Source of the DNA: Clostridia bacterium
GTDB lineage: Bacteria; Bacillota; Clostridia; Christensenellales; Borkfalkiaceae
Assembly (NCBI GenBank): GCA_900770185.1
Contig: CAAGJM010000005.1
Location: 16,838-80,837, forward strand
Length of the DNA stretch: 64,000 nucleotides
Reading direction: 5' to 3'
The position numbers and the translations under genes were made by a program. Shown here piece by piece: positions 52,433-60,028 of the stretch. The number at the start of each line of letters is the position of its first letter. The stretch's first letter is position 1. The notes beneath the pieces were generated by a model. It made no database searches. It had not been told where the DNA came from and saw only the letters and a program-made list of their open reading frames with translations.

Positions 52433-53236
52433 TCAGTCGTTCTTTAAGCTGTTGCCGAGGAAGGTTCCGAATCCGGTGGTTTTCTTGTCGATTTTAAGCA
52501 TTTCGCTCTTAAAACCACCGCGGCCGTCTCTTCTCTCGCCGCGGCCGCCGCGACGAGAGAAGCGGTCGTCACGGTCGTTACGGTCGCGCCTGTCGGATCT
52601 TTCACCGCGCGAGTAGGGGCGCATATTATCGGGGACAATTACGATATATCTGTTGGGTTCAACGCCCTGGCTTTCCGTTTTAACGTGTTCGTTGCCGGTC
52701 AAAGCGGAGTGAATTACCCTTCTTTCAAACGGGTTCATCGGTTCTAACGTAACCTTTCTGCCCGTTCTTAAAGCCTTGTCGGCAAGTTTGTTCGCTAAAC
52801 TTTTAAGCGTTTCTTCGCGTTTTTCGCGATAATTTTCGCAGTCGACGACCACGCGCTTATACTCTTCGTTTCCGATATTCGCGACCGCGCCCGCAAGGGT
52901 CTGAAGTGCATCGAGCGTTTCGCCGCGATGACCTATTAAAGCCGCGCCCGCAGTCGCGATAAGATTGATGGTTATTTTATCGTCTTCTTCTTTTACCTCG
53001 GTCGCCGCGTTTACTTTAAGTAAATCGAACAACCCCTCTAAAAACGCCGCCGCACGCTTGCCGTCGGATTCTCTTTTAATAACTTCGACTTGTGCTTTTT
53101 TTCCGCCCAAGCCTAAAAATCCGCCCTTAACGCCTTCGTCCAACACTTTAATTTCGGCGGTTTCTTCCGTCAATCCTAAATCTTTTAAACCCGCTTCTAT
53201 CGCGTCGGCAACGGTTTTTCCTTCATAAATTGCCAT
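52433..53236 (-). CDS. khpB: RNA-binding protein KhpB/Jag with an arginine-glycine-rich insert
   Basis: A 267-residue protein. A Jag-N domain (1-55, with GVKGGFLGLGGKKAQVEV), a KH domain with the LIGHRGETLDALQ loop (about 100-150) and an R3H domain (ERRVIHSAL, about 180) are in standard order. After residue 205 it continues with about 45 residues of Arg/Asp/Gly repeats (RSDRRDRNDRDDRFSRRGG and RGERRDGRGG), then LKIDKKTTGFGTFLG. This low-complexity tail is longer than in Bacillus Jag and resembles RGG-type RNA-binding tails. KhpB works with KhpA on RNA and cell elongation in Firmicutes. Lies 27 bp after yidC. Confidence 0.92.
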   Translation of the reverse strand: MAIYEGKTVADAIEAGLKDLGLTEETAEIKVLDEGVKGGFLGLGGKKAQVEVIKRESDGKRAAAFLEGLFDLLKVNAATEVKEEDDKITINLIATAGAALIGHRGETLDALQTLAGAVANIGNEEYKRVVVDCENYREKREETLKSLANKLADKALRTGRKVTLEPMNPFERRVIHSALTGNEHVKTESQGVEPNRYIVIVPDNMRPYSRGERSDRRDRNDRDDRFSRRGGRGERRDGRGGFKSEMLKIDKKTTGFGTFLGNSLKND

Positions 53237-53263
53237 TTTATACCTCTTTTATACCTTTACGGT

Positions 53264-54487
53264 TTATTCGTCTTTGTTTAAGTGTTTAAATCTTGCTTTT
53301 TGTTTCTCTTCTTCTTCCTGCATCGCTTTTTTAACGAAGACTTTTTCGACTATAAGGTTGATGATAGTCGTCGTCGCTAAACTGAACAGCGTGCTTACGA
53401 TAAGATAGAGCGAGAACGCGCCCGAATACATAAACGAGAACACGCCGAACATTATCGGCATCATCCACGTCATCATTTTCGCGGTGGTTGCGGCTTGGCC
53501 GTTCGCACCGTCAACAGACTGAAGTTCCATTTGCGCTTTCTGACTCTTAGTCATTATAATTTGCTGAACGAGCATCGAAGCGATGGATATGATGACCAAG
53601 CCAAGATAACCGTTCGGTTGCTTCTTAACGTCTTGAAGCTTATCCGAACCCGTTAAAAGCTCGTAGTTTTCCTTACCTTTAATATCGCTGTCTATCGTGG
53701 CGCGTTTAAACATTCCTTTACTGTAAGTAAACAAGCTGTTATAATCGCTTTCCGAGACGAAAGCTTTTTTCCAGGGAAGGTCGGGTATCCAAATATTTTT
53801 TACCCATATAAACTTCATTTTTTTAGATTCTTCGAAGTAGCAGTCGGCAGCCTTATCCTGCGCGGCTTTAACTATCTTTTCGGAAAGGGCGTTCTTTTCG
53901 TCGTCCGTAAGCGTCGAATCGGTTTTAAACCGAACGGTCGCGCCGGCTTTGTATCCGGTTATAACTTCATCGTTTAAAACTATTTCCAAATCGTCCGTCT
54001 CGTTTACTTGTTCGACGATGCCGGCGTTATACGCTTTTGCCATTTCGTTAAACGTGTTAAGGTTAGCGTAAGTCGAATACTTATTGAACGCCGTTATGAC
54101 TATTATAAAAAATACGAGAGTAAATAAGGTCGGTAAACACGCCGCAAAAGTAGAGTAGCCTTCTTTTTTATAAAGGGCCATCATTTTTTGCGTGTAAAGT
54201 TGTTTGTTGTTAGCGTACTGCTTCTGCAATTTTTCAAGTTGCGGACGCATTTTTTCCATTTTAAGGGCGTTTTTCTTAGTTGCGGCACGCGAATAAATAT
54301 CGAGCGGCAACGGCAAAACTTTTAAAACGAGGGTGAATAAAATAATACCCACCGCTATAAGCCCGCCGATAGAAAACGTTTCTATCAAAATTTTAACGAG
54401 TTTCGTTATACCCGTTATAGGAACGTTGTTAAGTCCGTCTTCGCTGAAAAACGATATAGACGCTAAAATATTGTTAAATACGTTCAT
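53264..54487 (-). CDS. yidC: Membrane protein insertase YidC, with enlarged extracytoplasmic loop
   Basis: This 407-residue insertase places proteins into the membrane with or without Sec. The conserved hydrophobic core segments include VLPLPLDIYSRAATKKNALKMEKMRPQLEKLQ, FAACLPTLFTLVFFIIVITAF and GYLGLVIISIASMLVQQIIM, and MMTWMMPIMFGVFSFMYSGAFSLYLIVSTLF. Between the second and third core helices lies a charged loop of about 160 residues (about 145-300). This is much longer than in typical Gram-positive YidC/SpoIIIJ (about 260 residues in all). No lipoprotein cysteine signal is seen at the N-terminus. In the usual rnpA-yidD-yidC-khpB order. Confidence 0.93.
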   Translation of the reverse strand: MNVFNNILASISFFSEDGLNNVPITGITKLVKILIETFSIGGLIAVGIILFTLVLKVLPLPLDIYSRAATKKNALKMEKMRPQLEKLQKQYANNKQLYTQKMMALYKKEGYSTFAACLPTLFTLVFFIIVITAFNKYSTYANLNTFNEMAKAYNAGIVEQVNETDDLEIVLNDEVITGYKAGATVRFKTDSTLTDDEKNALSEKIVKAAQDKAADCYFEESKKMKFIWVKNIWIPDLPWKKAFVSESDYNSLFTYSKGMFKRATIDSDIKGKENYELLTGSDKLQDVKKQPNGYLGLVIISIASMLVQQIIMTKSQKAQMELQSVDGANGQAATTAKMMTWMMPIMFGVFSFMYSGAFSLYLIVSTLFSLATTTIINLIVEKVFVKKAMQEEEEKQKARFKHLNKDE

Positions 54488-54493
54488 TGTCGT

Positions 54494-54736
54494 TTATAAA
54501 ACCCACTTTTTCAGATTATAATTGTCGGGAACGGGGTCGAACCCCCCTTTGTTTAACGGATTGCAACGCAAAATTCTCCATATAATAAGAAAAAAAGCAA
54601 CAATTAAATTGTGCTTTTTTATCGCTTCGATAGCGTATACGGAACACGTAGGGGTGAAAATACAGTTTGATTTTATTGCGTGCGTTAAAAATTTTCTATA
54701 AAAAAGTATGGGAAGCGTAAAAATTTTTTTAAGCAT
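54494..54736 (-). CDS. yidD: Membrane protein insertion factor YidD
   Basis: An 80-residue protein with the family core SNCIFTPTCSVYAIEAIKKH and RILRCNPLNKGGFDPVP, including the three conserved cysteines. It aids YidC-dependent insertion at the inner face of the membrane. Placed 40 bp after rnpA and 6 bp before yidC, its usual position. Confidence 0.94.
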   Translation of the reverse strand: MLKKIFTLPILFYRKFLTHAIKSNCIFTPTCSVYAIEAIKKHNLIVAFFLIIWRILRCNPLNKGGFDPVPDNYNLKKWVL

Positions 54737-54776
54737 ATTAAAAACCGAAATTTGCCGTTTAAACTTTAAAACCCCG

Positions 54777-55106
54777 CTAAATAATATTTCCCTTTGTTAA
54801 AAGATATAAAATATCGCGGTAAAATTCGTGATAGTCGTATTCTTCCTTTATTTTAGGAAGAAGAACGATATGATAATCGCCTTTTTTAAGATTTACTCTT
54901 AAAATATCCGAAACCGCCGCCTTTAAAAGCCTTTTAATTCTGTTTCTTACGTTTGCTTTCCCGTGTTTTTTGCCAAGACTTACACCTATTTTAAAATCCG
55001 CGCTTTTTAAATAAATAAGCGTCAGACTTTTAGAATATAAGCGAGTGCCTTTATTAAAAACATTATCGAATTCTTTTTGTTTTTTTAATCGCTTTTCCAA
55101 AATCAA
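54777..55106 (-). CDS. rnpA: Ribonuclease P protein component
   Basis: A 109-residue basic protein. The conserved RNR motif region is KKHGKANVRNRIKRLLKAAV near 55-75, and the N-terminus EKRLKKQKEFDNVFNKG is standard. It binds the RNase P RNA for tRNA 5' processing. The only suitable start is a TTG that follows the rpmH stop codon directly (TAA TTG), so translation is probably coupled to rpmH. Confidence 0.93.
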   Translation of the reverse strand: MILEKRLKKQKEFDNVFNKGTRLYSKSLTLIYLKSADFKIGVSLGKKHGKANVRNRIKRLLKAAVSDILRVNLKKGDYHIVLLPKIKEEYDYHEFYRDILYLLTKGNII

Positions 55107-55241
55107 TTACTTAGAAAGTTTGTGGCGACCTTTCTGTCTTCTTCTTTTAAGTACGTTCCTGCCGTTTTTATCGGCCATTCTCTTTCTGAATCCGTGAACT
55201 TTGCTTCTTTGTCTTTTTTTGGGTTGATAGGTTCTTTTCAT
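55107..55241 (-). CDS. rpmH: Ribosomal protein bL34
   Basis: A 44-residue protein, MKRTYQPKKRQRSKVHGFRK onward, the typical L34 sequence ending RRRQKGRHKLSK. AAGGAA ribosome site. It is the first gene of the rpmH-rnpA-yidD-yidC-khpB operon. In most Firmicutes dnaA lies divergently next to rpmH; here the next gene is dnaN on the same strand. Confidence 0.97.
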   Translation of the reverse strand: MKRTYQPKKRQRSKVHGFRKRMADKNGRNVLKRRRQKGRHKLSK

Positions 55242-55280
55242 AATTCTTTCCTTTTTAGGCTATGCCGTTATATTTCATTT

Positions 55281-55335
55281 AACGCTTTAAAAGCGTTTCG
55301 CATACGATTATACTTTTAAATTTTCTTTTTGTCAA
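55281..55335 (-). promoter_or_regulatory. rpmH operon promoter and leader hairpin
   Basis: TTGACA (55330-55335), 17-bp spacer, TATAAT (55307-55312), both exact consensus. The new transcript would begin with a palindrome, AACGCTTTTAAAGCGTT (55281-55297). Confidence 0.88.
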
Positions 55336-55359
55336 CTTTTTATCGCGTTTATAAAGCGT

Positions 55360-56466
55360 TTACACGTTTTTTCTGACCGGCACTATAAGGTGCATAAACC
55401 CGTCGCCTTCCAAAGGGCGTATAACGCACGGTTCGATGGGGCTGTTGAAGCAGACCGATATCTCTTCGTCGTCAATCGCTTTTATAGCGTCCGTTACGTA
55501 TTTAAAGAAAAAAGCTATTTCTAAATCTTTACCGTTTAATTTTACGGGCACGTTTTCCGAAACGTCTCCTATTTCGCTTTTAGCAACGACGTTTACGTAG
55601 TTTTCGGATATATCGAATTTAACTATCTTATTGTAGTCCGTAGCAACTATGGAAGCTCTTTCAAGCGAATTTAAAAAAGCTGCCCTGTTTATGACTATTT
55701 CGGTACCGAATCTCGGATTTATAATATTTTTATAATCTATATATCTGCCTTCAACTAAACTCGATATCAAAACCGTTCCTTTAACTTCGCATAAAATAAC
55801 GTTTTGCTGAACGACGACGGTAAACAAATCTTCGTCTCCGTCCAAAATGCGCACCATTTCGTTAAGGGTACGCGGCATTACTATAATGCTTAAATCGCCG
55901 CTGCTGTTTTCAACGTCTTTTTTATTTATAGCGATGCGCCCCGTATCCGTTGCAACCGCCGATATACGGTTACTTTCAAGGGATATAAAACACCCGTCGA
56001 CGCGGCTTGCGTTATGCGCGGTTTGAGAGCACGCAAAAACCGTTTTGTTTATAAGGTCTTTAAAGTCCTTTTGTTTCATGGTAAAGAACTTTTCTTTGAT
56101 ATCTTTATTTATAAGAGGGTATTCTTCGGCGTTCATCGTCTGAATCTTAAATTCGTTGCCGCCGTAAGTTATCCTTAAAATTCCGTCCCCGTCAAGATAT
56201 ATTTCAATTTCTTCTTCGTTTTCAAGTTTTTTAACGAACTCCGTAAAAAACCTGCCGGGAACAACGGTTTCCCCTTCTAAATAGGTAAATACGGGAATGG
56301 TTTTTTCGATGGTTATTTCCGTATCGGTTGCGGTTAAGGTTAAATTTTCACCGTGACACGAAAGTTTTATACCCTCTAAAATAGGGTTGGTGGTTTTTGC
56401 GGATAAAGCTTTGCTTACTTTTGAAAGCGCGTTCGATAATTCTGCGCCGCTAACTAAAAACTTCAT
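55360..56466 (-). CDS. dnaN: DNA polymerase III beta subunit (sliding clamp)
   Basis: A 368-residue clamp with the three-domain pattern. The start MKFLVSGAELSNALSKVSKALS, the middle ISLESNRISAVATDTGRIAI and the end EPCVIRPLEGDGFMHLIVPVR are diagnostic. GAGGA ribosome site. dnaA is not upstream: the next gene is rsmG in the opposite orientation, 423 bp away. The dnaN-rpmH spacing is 118 bp. Confidence 0.97.
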   Translation of the reverse strand: MKFLVSGAELSNALSKVSKALSAKTTNPILEGIKLSCHGENLTLTATDTEITIEKTIPVFTYLEGETVVPGRFFTEFVKKLENEEEIEIYLDGDGILRITYGGNEFKIQTMNAEEYPLINKDIKEKFFTMKQKDFKDLINKTVFACSQTAHNASRVDGCFISLESNRISAVATDTGRIAINKKDVENSSGDLSIIVMPRTLNEMVRILDGDEDLFTVVVQQNVILCEVKGTVLISSLVEGRYIDYKNIINPRFGTEIVINRAAFLNSLERASIVATDYNKIVKFDISENYVNVVAKSEIGDVSENVPVKLNGKDLEIAFFFKYVTDAIKAIDDEEISVCFNSPIEPCVIRPLEGDGFMHLIVPVRKNV

Positions 56467-56889
56467 TTTCTTCCTCTTTTTAGTTTTATTTTATTTAATA
56501 GTAATAGAAGTAGGGTTTCTTGATAAGTTGATATCTTTTATTTTTAACCTAAAAATTACGATAAAAACTAAGATTTTAAGTATTAAAAAATTGTTTATAA
56601 AGGGTTGATTATTTTGTTTAAAAGCTGATAAACAAAAAGTTGTTTTTTTAAAACGACAAATTCCGATTAAAAGGATGCCCTTAATACCCTTATTTTAAAT
56701 AAATACATATATATTATATATAATAACGGCGAAAAAAGCAATAGAAAAAAAGTGAATTTTAAATGTGATTTTTAAGCGGTTTTTAAAAATAAGTTATCAA
56801 CTTAAAAAGTTATAAACGTTGATAAGTTAATTATTTTTTATAAGTCGTTTTAGCGTTACAAAATCAAAATACTGTGATATAATAAACGT
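56467..56889. other. AT-rich dnaN-rsmG divergent region, origin candidate
   Basis: 423 bp of extremely AT-rich DNA with TTATCAA on either strand at 56520, 56794 and 56819, and a run of alternating AT (56700-56722). The paired AAGTTATCAACTT and AACGTTGATAAGTT elements near 56790-56830 look like protein-binding sites. No exact TTATCCACA box. Confidence 0.4.
56856..56883 (+). promoter_or_regulatory. rsmG promoter (leaderless geometry)
   Basis: TTACAA (56856-56861), 16-bp spacer, TATAAT (56878-56883), then exactly 6 nt to the ATG. No ribosome site. Confidence 0.7.
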
Positions 56890-57570
56890 ATGTTTTTAAA
56901 GTTACAAGAATTTTACCCGTTAAGCGAAGAAAAAGTCGAGAAGTTTAAAAAATTTAAAGAACTTCTTTTAAAGTATAATAAAATGTTTAATTTAACCGCG
57001 CTTTTAAGTGACGAAGATATTGAAATTAAGCATTTTTTAGATAGTTTACTCGGCGAAAAGTATTTTTTAAAGGGTGAAAACGTCGTTGAAGTCGGTAGCG
57101 GCGGCGGGTTTCCGTCCGTTCCGCTTATGATATACAGACCCGATTTAAAGTTTACTCTTATAGAGTCCACTCAAAAAAAATGCGAGTTTTTAAAAACGGT
57201 TATAAACGAATTGAAATTAAACGCAAGCGTTTACAATATGCGCGCCGAAGAAGCGGGTAAAAATATAGATTTCCGTGAAAAATTCGACGTTGTTACCGCC
57301 CGCGCCGTAGCAAGATTAAATACTCTTTTAGAGTACTGCGTGCCGCTTATAAAAACGGGAGGGAGAACGGTTTTATATAAGGGCGACGCGGAAAGCGAAA
57401 TAAAAGAAGCCGAAAACGCTATAAAAGTTTTAAATTTAAAGGTTAAAAAGATAGAAGAGTATACTTTAGAAGGAAATATGAAGCGTACGCTTTTCGTATC
57501 CGAAAAGTTAAAACCCACCGACTTAAAATACCCGCGCGGCAACGGAAAAGAAAGGAGCAAACCCCTTTGA
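56890..57570 (+). CDS. rsmG: 16S rRNA m7G527 methyltransferase RsmG (GidB)
   Basis: A 226-residue SAM-dependent methyltransferase. VVEVGSGGGFPSVPLMIYRPDLKFTLIESTQKKCEFL is the SAM-binding motif I region, and DVVTARAVARL follows. Typical of the dnaA/parAB neighbourhood, although here it is separated from parAB. The mRNA appears leaderless. The stop overlaps the start of the next gene by 4 nt. Confidence 0.96.
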   Translation: MFLKLQEFYPLSEEKVEKFKKFKELLLKYNKMFNLTALLSDEDIEIKHFLDSLLGEKYFLKGENVVEVGSGGGFPSVPLMIYRPDLKFTLIESTQKKCEFLKTVINELKLNASVYNMRAEEAGKNIDFREKFDVVTARAVARLNTLLEYCVPLIKTGGRTVLYKGDAESEIKEAENAIKVLNLKVKKIEEYTLEGNMKRTLFVSEKLKPTDLKYPRGNGKERSKPL

Positions 57571-58034
57571 TAACAGACTTTGATATAAATTCGACCTGTT
57601 GCTTTACGGGTCACCGCGTATTGAGAAAAGATTTTGACGTAACAGTTCTCGAACAAGTTATAAACGAAGCGGTGAACAGCGGGTACAAAACCTTTTTAAC
57701 GGGTATGGCAAACGGGTTCGACAGGGTTTGCGCTTCGGTTGTAATGAACTTAAAAGAAGAAAAAAACATTGAAATAATCGCGTGCGTGCCTTGTCGCGAC
57801 CAGACCAGATTTTTCACTTCGGAACAAAAAGCAGAGTATAATTACTTTTTAGAAAACGCGGACAAGGTTATTTATTTAAGCGACGGTTATTACGAAGGGT
57901 GCATGCAATTAAGAAACCGCTATATGGTTGATAATTCGAGCCTTGTTATAGCTTACTCTAAAACCAACTTCGGCGGAACGTATTATACGGTTAGTTACGC
58001 CGTAAAAAACAATAAAAAAATAGTATACGTTTAA
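57567..58034 (+). CDS. SLOG/DUF1273 family protein (YpsA-like)
   Basis: A 155-residue Rossmann-like protein. CCFTGHRVLRKDF near the N-terminus, FLTGMANGFDRVCASVVM and IEIIACVPCRDQTRFFTSEQKAEYN are the YpsA/DUF1273 hallmarks. The family belongs to the SLOG superfamily of nucleotide-ligand sensors, and YpsA affects cell division in Bacillus. The start is a TTG that overlaps the rsmG stop, with AAAGGAG upstream; no ATG is available. Translational coupling to rsmG is likely. Confidence 0.85.
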   Translation: MITDFDINSTCCFTGHRVLRKDFDVTVLEQVINEAVNSGYKTFLTGMANGFDRVCASVVMNLKEEKNIEIIACVPCRDQTRFFTSEQKAEYNYFLENADKVIYLSDGYYEGCMQLRNRYMVDNSSLVIAYSKTNFGGTYYTVSYAVKNNKKIVYV

Positions 58035-58039
58035 GTCGT

Positions 58040-58195
58040 CACATTACGCTATCTCATTGTTTTTTTAGATAAAAAATTCGGTTTATACTTTGTTAAATAC
58101 CGCTCATTGTACTTGCTGTACAATGAGCGGTATTTGCCTCGTCTAAACCGTTTTTTTATTCTAAAAAATATAATTCATAGCGTAATATTCCTCCT
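58040..58195. repeat. Long palindromic element (family A, diverged)
   Basis: Outer arms 'attacgctatctcatt' and 'aattcatagcgtaat', middle arms 'ttcggttta' and 'taaaccg', and apex arms AAATACCGCTCATTGTAC and GTACAATGAGCGGTATTT separated by 4-5 nt. The latter is a perfect 18-bp stem. 58200-58400 holds short fragments of other repeats only. Confidence 0.75.
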
Positions 58196-58402
58196 TTTTA
58201 GCGGATAGTCGTTAGTGGTTAGCGGGTAGATACCGTAGGGGTCGGCGCCTCGACGACCCATTGTGGTTAGAGGTAATACCTACGATAACTCAACAAACTT
58301 AGTTTGCTTTTTGTAGGTTTGCCGTGTTTTATTATTATAAGTTTGCTAAACAGTATAGGCGTAACGCCGCATAGCGATATTGATTAAACGATTATAAAAA
58401 AC

Positions 58403-58433
58403 AAAAACGCTTGCGTAAAAAGCAAGCGTTTTT
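58403..58433 (-). terminator. gltX terminator
   Basis: AAAAACGCTTGC/GCAAGCGTTTTT stem with a 7-nt loop, followed by a T-run on the minus strand. Confidence 0.85.
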
Positions 58434-58444
58434 AAGTTTAAAAA

Positions 58445-59878
58445 TTAAAGATTTTTTAAAGAATCGTTCAAGCGTTTAAGCGTTTCTTCCTTTCCTAAAA
58501 TTTCGGCAATTTCGGTCGCACCGCCCGGGGTGACTTCAAGCATCGTTAAAGATATGCGGACGATATAGAAAAGGGTTTTTGGTTTTATTTCAAGTTTAGT
58601 TGCGAGAGTTCCTAAACTTTCAAATAAATTAGCGTTAGTAAAGTCGGTTATTTTACCGATTTCGCTAATAACTTCGGGTAAAACTTTTTTAGTTACGTCT
58701 ACGCTCGATTTTTGCTTTGCGTTTTCAAACAAAGCGGGGTTAAACTCGGCGGGCGCGTTAAAGAAAGCAACCTTTTCGGGTATTTCGCTTAAAATTTCGA
58801 TGCGGGTGCGGATAAGGCGGCAAATCTTTTTTAAATCGTATTTACTTTCAAGCCCCGTATCTTTAAAGAAAGGTTTTGCAATCTCAAAAAACTCGTCGTC
58901 GGACATTGCTTTTAAATATTCGCCGTTCAGCCAGCGAAGCTTAACGTCGTCAAAAATAGATTGCGACTTGCTTATCCCCGATAAGTCGAACAAATCAACC
59001 ATTTCGCTAAGGGTCATTTTTTCCGCGTTGTTTTTCGGGCACCAGCCAAGCAGAGCAACGTAGTTTATAATTGCTTCCTTTAAGTAGCCTTTATTTACGA
59101 AGTCGTCGAAATTCGCGTCGCCGTATCTTTTTGAGAGTTTGCGGGTCGCGTCCTTCATAATGGGGGGCAGGTGAATATAAACGGGGCGTTTCCAACCGAA
59201 TGCGTCGTACATAAGGTTATACTTCGGGGTTGAAGAAAGATATTCGGTGCCGCGTATAACGTGGGTTATGTGCATAAGGTGGTCGTCTATAACGTTTGCG
59301 AAGTTATAGGTGGGCATACCGTCGCTTTTAATTAAAATGTTGTCTTCAAGGTCGGAGTAGTCTACTTCGATAGTGCCGTAAATCAAGTCTTCGTAACTCG
59401 AAGTTCCCTCTAAGGGAATGTTCTGGCGGATAACGTAAGGCTCGCCCGCTTTTATGCGGCGTTCGACTTCTTCTTTCGGAAGGCTAAGGCAATGCTTATC
59501 GTACTTGCGGTTTCCGTTTTTATCGGTGAGCGTTTCAAGCCGTTCTTTCGAGCAGAAGCAGTAATACGCGCCGCCGAGGTCGATAAGTTTTTTAGCGTAC
59601 TCCATATAAATTTCTTTGCGTTCGCTCTGAACGTACGGACCGTACGGACCGCCAACGTCGGGACCTTCGTCGTATTTAAGCCCCGATTCGTTCAGCGAAG
59701 AATAAATTACTTCGAGCGCGCCTTCCACGAACCTTTCCTTATCGGTGTCTTCTATCCTTAAAATAAAATCTCCGCCGTTATGTTTGGCGTAAAGATAGGC
59801 GTATAAAGCCGTCCTTAACCCGCCAAGGTGCATAAACCCCGTGGGGCTGGGTGCAAATCTCGTTCTAACCTTTTCCAT
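58445..59878 (-). CDS. gltX: Glutamyl-tRNA synthetase
   Basis: A 477-residue class I synthetase. The HIGH-type region is FAPSPTGFMHLGGLRTALY and the KMSKS loop is RKLSKRYGDANF. The anticodon-binding helical domain covers the last 150 residues. Whether it discriminates against tRNA-Gln (GatCAB route) cannot be decided here. AAAGG ribosome site. A tRNA-Glu gene is encoded 4 kb away. Confidence 0.95.
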   Translation of the reverse strand: MEKVRTRFAPSPTGFMHLGGLRTALYAYLYAKHNGGDFILRIEDTDKERFVEGALEVIYSSLNESGLKYDEGPDVGGPYGPYVQSERKEIYMEYAKKLIDLGGAYYCFCSKERLETLTDKNGNRKYDKHCLSLPKEEVERRIKAGEPYVIRQNIPLEGTSSYEDLIYGTIEVDYSDLEDNILIKSDGMPTYNFANVIDDHLMHITHVIRGTEYLSSTPKYNLMYDAFGWKRPVYIHLPPIMKDATRKLSKRYGDANFDDFVNKGYLKEAIINYVALLGWCPKNNAEKMTLSEMVDLFDLSGISKSQSIFDDVKLRWLNGEYLKAMSDDEFFEIAKPFFKDTGLESKYDLKKICRLIRTRIEILSEIPEKVAFFNAPAEFNPALFENAKQKSSVDVTKKVLPEVISEIGKITDFTNANLFESLGTLATKLEIKPKTLFYIVRISLTMLEVTPGGATEIAEILGKEETLKRLNDSLKNL

Positions 59879-59993
59879 AATTACCTTTAAGAGTTTTCAA
59901 CTCGTATTTTTGTAAATATTTTATCATATTTATTGAAAAAGTAAAAGAATTATTTGCCGTTTGCTTAAATTTACGCCGCTTTTTTTATCCCGC

Positions 59994-60022
59994 TTGCCTT
60001 TTTTTCGCAATAAGGATATAAT
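59994..60022 (+). promoter_or_regulatory. pepV promoter (leaderless geometry)
   Basis: TTGCCT (59994-59999), 17-bp spacer, TATAAT (60017-60022), then exactly 6 nt to the ATG. Confidence 0.7.
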
Positions 60023-60028
60023 TTTTGT

